Shown here: one piece after another, positions 29,090-35,259 of the stretch | Layout: every line of letters starts with the position of its first letter | Numbering within the stretch: the first letter of the stretch is position 1 | Source of the DNA: a virus | DNA length: 35,259 nucleotides | Strand: one strand, 5' to 3' | Virus record (IMG/VR): IMGVR_UViG_3300019776_001126 | Span: 1-35,259 of that record | Notes under the pieces: model-generated | What the model saw: the letters and a program-made list of their open reading frames with translations, nothing else | What the model was told of the DNA's origin: nothing | The model's database searches: none | Position numbers and translations under genes: made by a program

Positions 29090-29716
29090 TTATGTTAATT
29101 CGTTCCAATATTCTGCGGATCGCTCCTGGTTAATTATGAAGTCTTCACTTCCTTCGTATCTACTTTTAATAATTGCTCTGAATCCTTCGACTCTGATTTT
29201 CACGTGCGAATTGTATTCAACATAAATTGCAAGTGCTCCAAGTGGTTTTTTACCGTCGGCATGCGAAATCCATATAAATAGCTTTTGTGGAAACATGCGT
29301 ACTAGGTTCTTGTATTGCACCTTCGTTATGTTGGCAAATTGCAATGAGTCGATGATGATAATGTCCGGGCTTTTTTGGCGAGATAAACGCTCAATTAGTT
29401 CGTCAATCTCTTCATCCAAAATCACAAATCGGCGTTTTTCTGCTGCTGATAACTTGTGGCGTGTGATTGCATTCTTGAATGTAAGTGATGCTCCCTCTTC
29501 AATTGTATCATAAGCAACCTTGCCAAATTTTGTAAGGTACTTTGCCAACTGAATAGCAAAATCAGTCTTTCCATTTCCTGAATCACCATAGATAATCCAT
29601 GAACCACGCATTGCAACAACATCACCTATTGATGCCGCCCACTTTCCTGAGAAGTCCATTGATTTGAACTTCATCTTTTCCAGCTGGTCAATTGATATGG
29701 CTCTTCTCAATTCCAT
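29090..29716 (-). CDS. RecA/KaiC-type P-loop ATPase beside the MuB-like gene
   Basis: Protein of 208 residues with complete ATPase motifs: Walker A GDSGNGKT (44-51), an acidic TIEEGASLTF segment (71-80), Walker B DIIIIDSLQF (about 118-127) and ISHADGKKPLGALAIYVEY, which resembles the sensor-type motif and C-terminal strand of RecA/KaiC-fold ATPases. It starts on a TAATG overlap with the MuB-like gene, so they are translationally coupled. Because the MuB-like protein lacks key P-loop residues, this ATPase may supply ATP hydrolysis for target capture or strand transfer regulation; an inference. No equivalent is present in Mu itself. Confidence 0.78.
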   Translation of the reverse strand: MELRRAISIDQLEKMKFKSMDFSGKWAASIGDVVAMRGSWIIYGDSGNGKTDFAIQLAKYLTKFGKVAYDTIEEGASLTFKNAITRHKLSAAEKRRFVILDEEIDELIERLSRQKSPDIIIIDSLQFANITKVQYKNLVRMFPQKLFIWISHADGKKPLGALAIYVEYNSHVKIRVEGFRAIIKSRYEGSEDFIINQERSAEYWNELT

Positions 29717-30567
29717 TAAGCCGCTTTTTTAGATTTAGCCAATCCAAGGTATTTTTCAATACCACGTTTCAATCCTCGCATGTCTTGTTCTGATGCGTTG
29801 TAGATCTGCATGATCAAATCTTCATCTTCAATACCATTTGCACGGCATACAAGCGCTGCATCTTCTAATGTGAAATTTGGAAGTGCTATAAATTTTCTAC
29901 CAACTCTTGAGTATAATTCTCGATATCCAACTTTATCGCGTTGTACACCTCTTAAAACTCTTTTTGACAGCGCTAATACTCCTGACAATACAAATGCGCA
30001 GTGGCCTTCTAAATCATTGTAGAAATCCATGAATAAATCCAATTGTGGATCTTTCAATTTATCTGCCTGGTCAATTATGATAATTGGGCGTTTCAATGTG
30101 CGAACATGCTCAATGAAGTTCTCTATCAACTCACCAACGGTTCCTTCAGATGAAAGTCCAGCAGCGCGGAGCAATGCTTGAACGTATGTTTTCTTTGTCC
30201 AATAGTTTTTGCATTCAACAAGAATCACATTTTCGTGCGTGCGTTCGTAGCGTTTGTATGTATGCGATTTAGAACGACCTTCTTTCATTGAAATGGCAAT
30301 TGACATTCCACCGTGTTGAGTGATTCTGATTAATTGCATTAGATTCAAATAGTTTGAAGTGTCTGCGTGGTTCCAACCTAGGTCAATCTTCAAAGCCACT
30401 TGAACTTTGCGCCACATTTCGTCTTTTATCAAATCCCATTTTCCGTTGATAATGTGATTGATAGTTGCTCCTGATACGTTTGCTTTAACAGCTATCTTTT
30501 GTTGAGAAAGCTTGTCAGCCATTAGAGCAACCTCAGTGGAAATTTGTTGTTTTTGTTGAGTTTCCAT
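29716..30567 (-). CDS. MuB-like transposition protein with degenerate P-loop
   Basis: Protein of 283 residues following the transposase by 7 bases, as MuB follows MuA. Residues 1-60 are an HTH of the MuB N-terminal type (LSQQKIAVKANVSGATINHI). The AAA+ core has a degenerate Walker A at 94-101 (MKEGRSKS: the first and third glycines are Met and Ser, while Lys100 and Ser101 remain) and Walker B PIIIIDQADK with Gln167 in place of the usual catalytic Glu. The later SGVLALSKRV segment and the YRELYSRVGRKFIALPNFTL segment are typical of MuB relatives. MuB binds target DNA and activates the transposase; ATP hydrolysis may be impaired here. Confidence 0.85.
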   Translation of the reverse strand: METQQKQQISTEVALMADKLSQQKIAVKANVSGATINHIINGKWDLIKDEMWRKVQVALKIDLGWNHADTSNYLNLMQLIRITQHGGMSIAISMKEGRSKSHTYKRYERTHENVILVECKNYWTKKTYVQALLRAAGLSSEGTVGELIENFIEHVRTLKRPIIIIDQADKLKDPQLDLFMDFYNDLEGHCAFVLSGVLALSKRVLRGVQRDKVGYRELYSRVGRKFIALPNFTLEDAALVCRANGIEDEDLIMQIYNASEQDMRGLKRGIEKYLGLAKSKKAA

Positions 30568-30574
30568 GTTTTAT

Positions 30575-32533
30575 TTATAGGTAAGTGAATACTGAATCTG
30601 ATTCGACATCTGAGCGAGTGTCTTTTGGTAAAGTGGATCCCATTTTAATCATCCACTCTTGATCATCAATTAATTTTTCAGGTGTTATTCCTGTTCGGTT
30701 GCGAAGCGCTTCCAATTCTTCAAGATCACGTTGTAATTCTTTTTCACGAATGGAGTAATCTTCGAACCATGCTTCTTTGTCACCTTCAGTCATAAGAACT
30801 GGTATCTCTTGATGCGCTCGTTTCGGTTGTGCATGAGCAACAAGTACTTTATTGCCGTTGGCTGCAACCTCAATTAGTTGTATATAGCTGTCTAATTGCT
30901 CAGGATCATATCGAACAATGAACTTTTTACCGATGTTGTAGCGTCTGAAATTCAAATCAACTTTATCATCCTTGTCATATACTTCAAAAATGTATTCTTG
31001 ACCAGCGATGCGAAGGTGTAAACCATCGTTTTTATAGGTGATTGGTTTCGTTTCATTGATCCAAAACAGGTCAATCATATCTAAGAAGTCTACTGATTCT
31101 GCCATTGGAGCAGGAGCAGCATATACTTCTGATCGGGTTTTATTTGGAATCAATGGATGTGCAGCATTATTCCACATGCTTACAGCCAATTCCCACGCTT
31201 TAATCAATTCTTCTTTAGAAAGTAATCTGTGTTTATTAGCAAGGATGAAATCGATGTTCGGAACATTGTCTTTTGAACGTGATTTGATCGATTGTTTATC
31301 CGAGAACCAAAATGTACTGATTACTTGCTCTTGAAGTCGGTTAAAAATCTGCTCCGCTGGATTGGATTTCATTCTTGGAGCAGTTGGATTGTGAACGCCA
31401 CCTTGTTTTGCAATGATTCCGCTGTATAATTCTTGCATTCTGCTCGACTTGTGACCTGATTGGTTATCGTATGTCAACTTGTATGGTCGTGCCTGTGTGA
31501 AATTCAATGCTGATTTTAATGCTGTGAAGTGATCAACATGGTTTTCAGTCTCAGAAAGTGAGTAACCAATAATCATTTCAGAATACACATCGAATACAGG
31601 ATTGATTTTCAATTTAGCTGCCATGCCTGTAACATGATCCTGGTAATGAACCCAATCAAGCTTCGTTCCATCGATTGCCCAATATGCATTCGGAAACCAT
31701 TCAGATCTATCACGTGACAACTTGTGTTGAAACATGTTTGAATAGGTTTCTTTTCCGTGGCGTGCTAGGTACCAAATACGTTTGTTTTCAGGACGCTCTA
31801 AGAAGTTGTAAATTGCAGATTCTGATAACGTAGGCCATCCTTTTGCAATTCGGATCTGATCGTACAATGCAAGCAATGTTGGAATCAATGGTTTGTTAGG
31901 TTGGCAATACGTAGCGAGGAGAAAGTCGGCTATTTCTCCCGTAATTTTAACCCTGTTATCGTTCTCAATTCCTCCATGAACTAGAGAACTGTAGCCGACC
32001 GATTTAAATTTGCGGAACAAACGTTCTACTGAACGATGGTTTCCTGGTATAGAATGAGAATATTGATTTGATGGCAGTTGATTGATGGCATTTGAGATGT
32101 TTTCCCAAAGTCGTTTTGTGTTGCCTGTTACTTTGCTTCTGTTCGTTGCTTTTGAAATAACGATCGTGTCGATTGCATTAAGAATGATAGCATTTGTTGT
32201 GTATTCAAGTTGCTTTTCTTTTGGAAGAGGCTTACCGTTCGACTTTCTGAAAGCTGTGAAGAATGCAGCAGCTTCATAATCGGGTTTCATGTAAGATTCA
32301 AATATTGTTTTCTGAGCAGTTTGCGTTGGATCACCAGCAAGTTGAATTATCTTTTCTTTGATGTCTTCACGCTTGATTGAATTGAACTCAACCAATGCCT
32401 CTCTACCATTGCCACCTTTCTGAACTACGTTAATGTAGTTTCTTCTCTTGAAATTATCGTATCCATGCTTTCCAAATAGACTTATTATCTGTTCAGCTTT
32501 GACACACAATTGATTGTTATGGTAAGTATACAT
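30575..32533 (-). CDS. Mu-type DDE transposase (MuA-like)
   Basis: Protein of 652 residues that catalyses strand nicking and transfer at phage ends, for integration and for replicative transposition. The rve/DDE core has Asp288 in YWAIDGTKLDW, Asp356 in LTYDNQSGH and Glu394 in SNPAEQIFNRLQ, a D-68-D-37-E spacing in line with the MuA group. The C-terminal beta-barrel (EYIFEVYDKDDKVDLNFRRY) matches Mu-transposase C-terminal domain, ending in a helical tail rich in Glu that may contact MuB. The N-terminal 60 residues resemble a winged-helix (QIISLFGKHGYDNFKRRNYI). Length is close to MuA's 663 residues. Its target ends should lie outside and near 34100-34750. Confidence 0.95.
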   Translation of the reverse strand: MYTYHNNQLCVKAEQIISLFGKHGYDNFKRRNYINVVQKGGNGREALVEFNSIKREDIKEKIIQLAGDPTQTAQKTIFESYMKPDYEAAAFFTAFRKSNGKPLPKEKQLEYTTNAIILNAIDTIVISKATNRSKVTGNTKRLWENISNAINQLPSNQYSHSIPGNHRSVERLFRKFKSVGYSSLVHGGIENDNRVKITGEIADFLLATYCQPNKPLIPTLLALYDQIRIAKGWPTLSESAIYNFLERPENKRIWYLARHGKETYSNMFQHKLSRDRSEWFPNAYWAIDGTKLDWVHYQDHVTGMAAKLKINPVFDVYSEMIIGYSLSETENHVDHFTALKSALNFTQARPYKLTYDNQSGHKSSRMQELYSGIIAKQGGVHNPTAPRMKSNPAEQIFNRLQEQVISTFWFSDKQSIKSRSKDNVPNIDFILANKHRLLSKEELIKAWELAVSMWNNAAHPLIPNKTRSEVYAAPAPMAESVDFLDMIDLFWINETKPITYKNDGLHLRIAGQEYIFEVYDKDDKVDLNFRRYNIGKKFIVRYDPEQLDSYIQLIEVAANGNKVLVAHAQPKRAHQEIPVLMTEGDKEAWFEDYSIREKELQRDLEELEALRNRTGITPEKLIDDQEWMIKMGSTLPKDTRSDVESDSVFTYL

Positions 32534-32557
32534 GCTTAATGTGGATATGCTTGAGTA

Positions 32558-32788
32558 CTATTTGTTAATTTGGTTTTTGTGATGTAAGATCACGGAATCA
32601 AGGTCCTTGGTAATTTTTTTATATTCATCCTTGATTGAAAGAGCCGTTAATGAAGTTCGATCTCCTCTTAAACATTGTCTGATAAACGCTTTTGAAAACT
32701 GGTATTTAACCGACAGAGTTTCAACAGCTTCTCTGTTATATTTTTGCACTTGTACAGGTAAACTGTTTTTTTTCATACCTTCGCTCAT
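32558..32788 (-). CDS. Small Ner-position DNA-binding protein, 76 aa
   Basis: Protein of 76 residues, the first gene of the leftward early operon, where Mu has ner. Contains an HTH-like helix pair (VETLSVKYQFSKAFIRQCLR, GDRTSLTALSIKDEYKKITK). ATG at 32788 is preferred; a second ATG at 32776 is possible. It probably represses the early promoter or the repressor gene. It is shorter than most HTH regulators but matches Ner's length (75 residues). Similarity to Ner itself is by position and fold only. Confidence 0.65.
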   Translation of the reverse strand: MSEGMKKNSLPVQVQKYNREAVETLSVKYQFSKAFIRQCLRGDRTSLTALSIKDEYKKITKDLDSVILHHKNQINK

Positions 32789-32814
32789 TGCTTTTTTTGT
32801 TTCGTGTTATGGAA

Positions 32815-32846
32815 CAAACTTACAGAATATTTTCTGTATTGAACAA
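32815..32846 (-). promoter_or_regulatory. Leftward early promoter (TTG-N21-TAAGTTTG)
   Basis: On the minus strand TTG (32846-32844), 21-bp spacer, then TAAGTTTG (32822-32815), a perfect Bacteroidota -33/-7 pair with allowed spacing. The spacer is filled by operator 1 (core 32822-32837), so repressor binding would directly exclude RNA polymerase. The promoter lies about 27 bp upstream of the Ner-like start and drives the whole early operon. Confidence 0.75.
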
Positions 32847-32871
32847 ATTTTATTTAGAATATTTTCTGTAA
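32821..32871. promoter_or_regulatory. Two operator dyads of the phage switch
   Basis: ACAGAATATTTTCTGT (32822-32837) is a palindrome with arms ACAGAA/TTCTGT around TATT. TTAGAATATTTTCTGT (32854-32869) is a second copy with two changes in the left arm, 32 bp away centre to centre, about three helical turns, in the same face. A short GAACAAA precedes both copies. Operator 1 lies in the early promoter; operator 2 adjoins the repressor start, fitting autoregulation. Likely bound by the S24 repressor or the Ner-like protein. Confidence 0.8.
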
Positions 32872-32874
32872 AAA

Positions 32875-33588
32875 ATGAAAATAATAGACAGACTAGCCGT
32901 TTTTATTGAGAAAAATGGCATCTCAAAAAATCAATTTGACATCAATATCGGTGCCTCAAATGGTTATATTGGAAAATTAATCAGCAAAAAAGGTTCAATT
33001 GGAGGTGATGTTATAGAGAAAATATTCTCTGCTTATCCGAAACTAAATGCAAACTGGTTAATACTTGGAAAAGGTAACATGTACAATGATGATTATGAAT
33101 CCAATATAGTTCTTGAACCAAAAGAAACATATAATCTAAGAACAGACAGGATCCATTCATCCATTCAACGAGTTCCGTTGTACAACATGGAAGCTGCTGC
33201 AGGTATTGTTTCATTATTTCGTGATCAGCATTCGGAGCAGGTTATAGATTATGTTCAGGTACCAGGAATTGCAAAATGTGATGGAGCAATTTACATTACC
33301 GGTGATTCGATGTATCCATTATTAAAATCGGGAGACATCGTTATGTATAAGAAGGTCACTGATTTGCAAACAAACATTTTCTTTTGGGGTGAGATGTATT
33401 TGTTATCAGTTGATAACGATGGAGAGGATTTTGTTGTTGTTAAATACGTTCAGAAGAGCGAAAAAGGTGACGACTATATAAAACTTGTCTCACAAAATCA
33501 ACATCATGATCCAATTGATGTTCCAAAAAACAAAATAAATGCGCTTGCCCTGGTGAAAGCAAGTATTAGAATAAATTCAATGAAGTAA
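32875..33588 (+). CDS. Self-cleaving XRE-S24 phage repressor (CI/LexA type)
   Basis: Protein of 237 residues, divergent from the early operon, maintaining lysogeny. The N-terminal 65 residues are an XRE-like HTH (FIEKNGISKNQFDINIGASN, GYIGKLISKKGSIGGDVIEK). The C-terminal S24 peptidase has Ser145 in ITGDSMYPLLKSGD and Lys190 in FVVVKYVQKS, the usual Ser-Lys dyad, and a likely cleavage site Ala109-Gly110 in EAAAGIVS. DNA damage with RecA would therefore induce the phage, unlike Mu, whose repressor is not S24-type. The start is only a few bases behind operator 2. The stop touches the stop of the convergent membrane gene. Confidence 0.92.
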   Translation: MKIIDRLAVFIEKNGISKNQFDINIGASNGYIGKLISKKGSIGGDVIEKIFSAYPKLNANWLILGKGNMYNDDYESNIVLEPKETYNLRTDRIHSSIQRVPLYNMEAAAGIVSLFRDQHSEQVIDYVQVPGIAKCDGAIYITGDSMYPLLKSGDIVMYKKVTDLQTNIFFWGEMYLLSVDNDGEDFVVVKYVQKSEKGDDYIKLVSQNQHHDPIDVPKNKINALALVKASIRINSMK

Positions 33589-34092
33589 TCATTTAATGAT
33601 TATCGCACCAGCTTCTAAAATTGATAAGATTGTTAAGCCCAGGATTGTTTTATTTTTACGCTTGATCTTTTGATCCTTAATATCTAGCAGTGTATCCTTG
33701 GATGTTATCACATATTGAAGTCCAGCAATAATACTATCCTTCCCAGCATCCATTTTCTCATACTGTATGATCGTTGTATCTTGTGCATGAATGATTATAT
33801 CTTGCAACTTGATAATGTGAGTAGTATCGTGTTGGATTTTAGCATTACTTAATTGCCATTTAAAACGCTTTAATTGTCCGTTAATTGAATTGATCACATT
33901 ACGATCAATGGCAACCTGATTTAATAACTGATCAATGTTATCTTGTTTCGATTCAATACGTTTTTCAATGATGCGCTCATTAGGCTGCTGAACAATCGGT
34001 TTTGGTCGGTTAAAAATCAAACTTACTGATATAATTACCAATCCAACCACAGCAATCTGCCATCCAAGCGCCTTATTTGTACTCAATTTCAT
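33589..34092 (-). CDS. Two-span membrane protein with long coiled coil
   Basis: Protein of 167 residues: N-terminal membrane helix (about 9-27, LGWQIAVVGLVIISVSLIF), Pro-rich linker, a long coiled coil (about 38-140, with ERIIEKRIESKQDNIDQLLN, IIHAQDTTIIQYEKMDAGKD), and a second hydrophobic helix at the very end (TILGLTILSILEAGAIIIK). Ends two membrane anchors and a periplasmic or cytosolic coil between them, a design seen in spanin-like or exclusion proteins. Its own promoter (34104-34111) suggests expression in the lysogen. It converges with the repressor with zero bases between stops. It may be a phage lysogenic-conversion gene outside the switch, or host; the phage end is not fixed. Confidence 0.6.
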   Translation of the reverse strand: MKLSTNKALGWQIAVVGLVIISVSLIFNRPKPIVQQPNERIIEKRIESKQDNIDQLLNQVAIDRNVINSINGQLKRFKWQLSNAKIQHDTTHIIKLQDIIIHAQDTTIIQYEKMDAGKDSIIAGLQYVITSKDTLLDIKDQKIKRKNKTILGLTILSILEAGAIIIK

Positions 34093-34103
34093 CCTTTTTT
34101 TAC

Positions 34104-34111
34104 CAAAGATA
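34104..34111 (-). promoter_or_regulatory. -7 box (TATCTTTG) for the coiled-coil membrane gene
   Basis: On the minus strand TATCTTTG is a perfect TAnnTTTG, with TTC at 21 bp upstream as a weak -33. It lies only 12 bases from the start codon (34092), so the transcript would be nearly leaderless. Suggests independent expression during lysogeny. Confidence 0.5.
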
Positions 34112-34282
34112 CAGCTGAAAGTTGTTTTTTCTGAATAAAAAAACGCTACAACTCACTGTTTATGGGTGTTTTTGACATTTTCACATAGTATTAACCCCCT
34201 ATTTAAAGTGCGTTTTTTACTATTTTTCACCTATTTTTTAGTATTGTTTGGGTATAAATCAACATATTTTTAAATATTATTT

Positions 34283-34318
34283 GACTGCGCAACTGACCGC
34301 CCAACTGACTGCGCAACT
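34283..34318 (+). repeat. Three tandem 12-bp repeats (GACTGCGCAACT)
   Basis: Units: GACTGCGCAACT (34283-34294), GACCGCCCAACT (34295-34306), GACTGCGCAACT (34307-34318). Units 1 and 3 are identical; unit 2 differs at two positions. GC content is far above the surrounding AT-rich DNA. Possible transposase or repressor binding array near the phage left end. Confidence 0.8.
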
Positions 34319-34443
34319 GTTTTTTTAAGAAAAATGCCACTTGAATAAAATCCCTACATTTTTACAATAAAAACTAGGGTAAAACAAGCCGTTTAAGCGC
34401 TTCAATGGTAATAAACACGGGTATTTGTACCATTATGCAATAA

Positions 34444-34475
34444 AAAACGGTCACACATTGAAGTATGACCGTTTT
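34444..34475. terminator. Hairpin terminator AAAACGGTCA/TGACCGTTTT
   Basis: Perfect 10-bp arms (34444-34453 and 34466-34475) with a 12-nt loop; A-run on the left gives a T6 tract on the minus strand, and there are four T on the plus strand. It is likely to stop transcription entering from the right or from the phage side, insulating phage and host genes. Confidence 0.7.
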
Positions 34476-34486
34476 AAGTGGTATTC

Positions 34487-34508
34487 AAATGATAGTTAAA
34501 TGATAGTT
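34487..34508 (+). repeat. Perfect 11-bp tandem duplication (AAATGATAGTT)
   Basis: AAATGATAGTT at 34487-34497 is immediately repeated at 34498-34508. Lies just right of the hairpin. Could be a transposase binding pair or a slippage duplication; too long for the 5-bp target duplication of Mu-like elements. Confidence 0.8.
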
Positions 34509-34749
34509 TTGTACGTTTCGAAATATTCAATAATTCGGCAAAAATATAGCTGAATCCTTTTGTTTTTGGGCTTTTTCAGGCAAAAATATGATTATTCTTT
34601 ATGTATGTTTTGTTTTGTGGGGGTTACGTGATAATGAGAAGTTCTTTTTGCAAGAAAATTGATTTTATGTTGGGGTAAAAATAGTTAAAACAACTGTTCT
34701 CAGATACACATTAAATCACGTTTACACCTTTCAAACCATTTTAAATAGG

Positions 34750-34757
34750 TACTTTTG
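34750..34757 (+). promoter_or_regulatory. -7 box (TACTTTTG) of the host J-domain gene
   Basis: TACTTTTG is a perfect TAnnTTTG on the plus strand, 52 bp before the ATG at 34810. A good TTG -33 is not present; TTTC occurs near 34729. Supports independent host expression of the J-domain gene. Confidence 0.55.
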
Positions 34758-34809
34758 CGGCAAATTAAGCGTGTTTCTGTTCGACGGATTCACCGAATCG
34801 AAGAGAATT

Positions 34810-35259
34810 ATGAAGAGAATCATTGAATACAGAAAGTTATTTAACGTAACACGAGAAGCCAACCTAGCTGATTTAAAAAAAGTTTACCGCAATTTGGTAA
34901 AAGAATGGCATCCAGATAAATTTCAAGATGGTGATCCAAAAAAAGAAGAGGCTGAATTGAAAAGTCAAGAAATCATTGAAGCGTATTCTTTCCTTGTAAG
35001 TATTTCTCCTGAAACACATGCATTAACAAAAGATGAATACACGGAAGTGATCAATACAGAAATGATTGAAGATTTTCAATACAAAGGAATGGCGCTTAAA
35101 ATCACCTTCCAAAACGGAAATGTTTACGAATACTTCAATGTTCAACCGAGCGTTTACAACAAAATGCGCAGCACTCCAACTTTAGAGCGTTTCGCGCGAC
35201 GCCATGTTCTTTCATCTTACACATTCAGAAAGGTGATGAATACTAAAGGAGACAACTAA
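34810..35259 (+). CDS. J-domain (DnaJ) and KTSC domain protein, probably host
   Basis: Protein of 149 residues from ATG at 34810; an upstream GTG (34771) adds no conserved sequence. Residues 3-65 are a J domain with the HPD motif at 34-36 (KEWHPDKF), the Hsp70-stimulating element. Residues 88-142 form a KTSC domain (ALKITFQNGNVYEYFNVQPS, STPTLERFARRHVLSSYTFR), a small domain often found alone or at the end of lysyl-tRNA synthetases. Fusion of J and KTSC domains suggests an Hsp70 co-chaperone. The gene has its own promoter and no phage neighbours, so it marks the host side of the insertion. Confidence 0.88.
   Translation: MKRIIEYRKLFNVTREANLADLKKVYRNLVKEWHPDKFQDGDPKKEEAELKSQEIIEAYSFLVSISPETHALTKDEYTEVINTEMIEDFQYKGMALKITFQNGNVYEYFNVQPSVYNKMRSTPTLERFARRHVLSSYTFRKVMNTKGDN

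Larger units (their letters stand above)
34093..34809. other. 717-bp gene-free region likely containing the left phage end
   Basis: No convincing reading frame on either strand. Contents in order: the -7 box at 34104; an imperfect direct repeat (34166-34192 and 34210-34245, both with a GxGTTTTTxAC-TTTTCAC core); three 12-bp repeats (34283-34318); a hairpin (34444-34475); two perfect 11-bp repeats (34487-34508); and the promoter of the host J-domain gene (34750). Mu left ends carry several transposase sites within about 200 bp, and these repeats are candidates. I cannot fix the terminal TG/CA or the 5-bp target duplication, because the other end lies outside or is unrecognised. Confidence 0.5.

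Noticed and set aside
34657-34680. ATGTTGGGGTAAAAATAG as a match to the sequence after the dam hairpin (TTGTTGGGAAACCTAAATAG)
   Set aside because: The similarity is direct, not inverted, so it cannot be a pair of transposon ends.
1-35259. CRISPR array, rRNA, IS element or tyrosine/serine integrase
   Set aside because: No regular spaced repeats, no rRNA-like sequence and no transposase or recombinase other than the MuA-type protein.

Overview
The window is an almost complete Mu-like transposable (pro)phage of about 34 kb in an AT-rich Bacteroidota (Flavobacteriia-like) genome. The phage assignment rests on a MuA-type DDE transposase with a MuB-like partner, Mu-type head genes (gp27/gp28 terminase, DUF935 portal, MuF, gpG, ClpP-like protease) and a contractile-tail set (sheath, tube, frameshifted tail chaperone, tape measure, gpD hub, spike, baseplate J). 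The host assignment rests on Bacteroidota-only families (DUF2586 sheath, DUF6046, DUF4494), promoters of the TAnnTTTG type and weak Shine-Dalgarno signals. The far right end (34810-35259) is probably host DNA: a J-domain/KTSC gene with its own promoter.

Layout. (1) 1-816: a D12-class adenine methyltransferase behind a large hairpin terminator (846-926). (2) 957-15802, minus strand: late operon running right to left in the order protease-scaffold, major capsid protein, amidase, membrane/coiled-coil protein, gp35-position protein, sheath, tube, tail chaperone with a -1 frameshift extension, tape measure, hub and baseplate proteins, a BspA-like fibre and a terminal fibre. (3) 15803-15973: divergent late control region with paired TGACA repeats. 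(4) 15974-22046, plus strand: terminase small and large subunits, gp36-like protein, portal, MuF, gpG, gp37-like protein, closed by a perfect 16-bp-arm terminator. (5) 22081-32788, minus strand: early region from Ner-like protein, transposase, MuB-like ATPase and a second P-loop ATPase through many small early genes, a tRNA-like gene, MazG, HNH nuclease and a possible inserted cassette. (6) 32789-33588: genetic switch with two operators and a plus-strand self-cleaving S24 repressor. (7) 33589-34809: a membrane/coiled-coil gene and about 0.7 kb of non-coding, repeat-rich DNA that should contain the left phage end.

How the parts work together. The repressor holds down the leftward early promoter, whose -33/-7 spacer is filled by operator 1. 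On induction the Ner-like protein, transposase and ATPases carry out replicative transposition. A late activator, not identified here, would then fire both divergent late operons from the TGACA-repeat region, since no ordinary -7 box is present there.

The most striking observation is at 19618-19649. The portal gene ends on a textbook -1 frameshift signal: slippery U UUU UUC in the correct frame, 6-nt spacer, GC-rich hairpin. The MuF frame opens exactly at that site and has no ATG start. The sequence therefore predicts a minor portal-MuF fusion of about 849 residues whose far end is an unassigned, possibly toxin-like domain. Other notable points are a capsid protein with a signal-peptide-like N-terminus, a MuB homologue with a degenerate P-loop next to an intact P-loop ATPase, an odd class II tRNA-like gene with anticodon AUA, and an inverted head-gene block relative to Mu.
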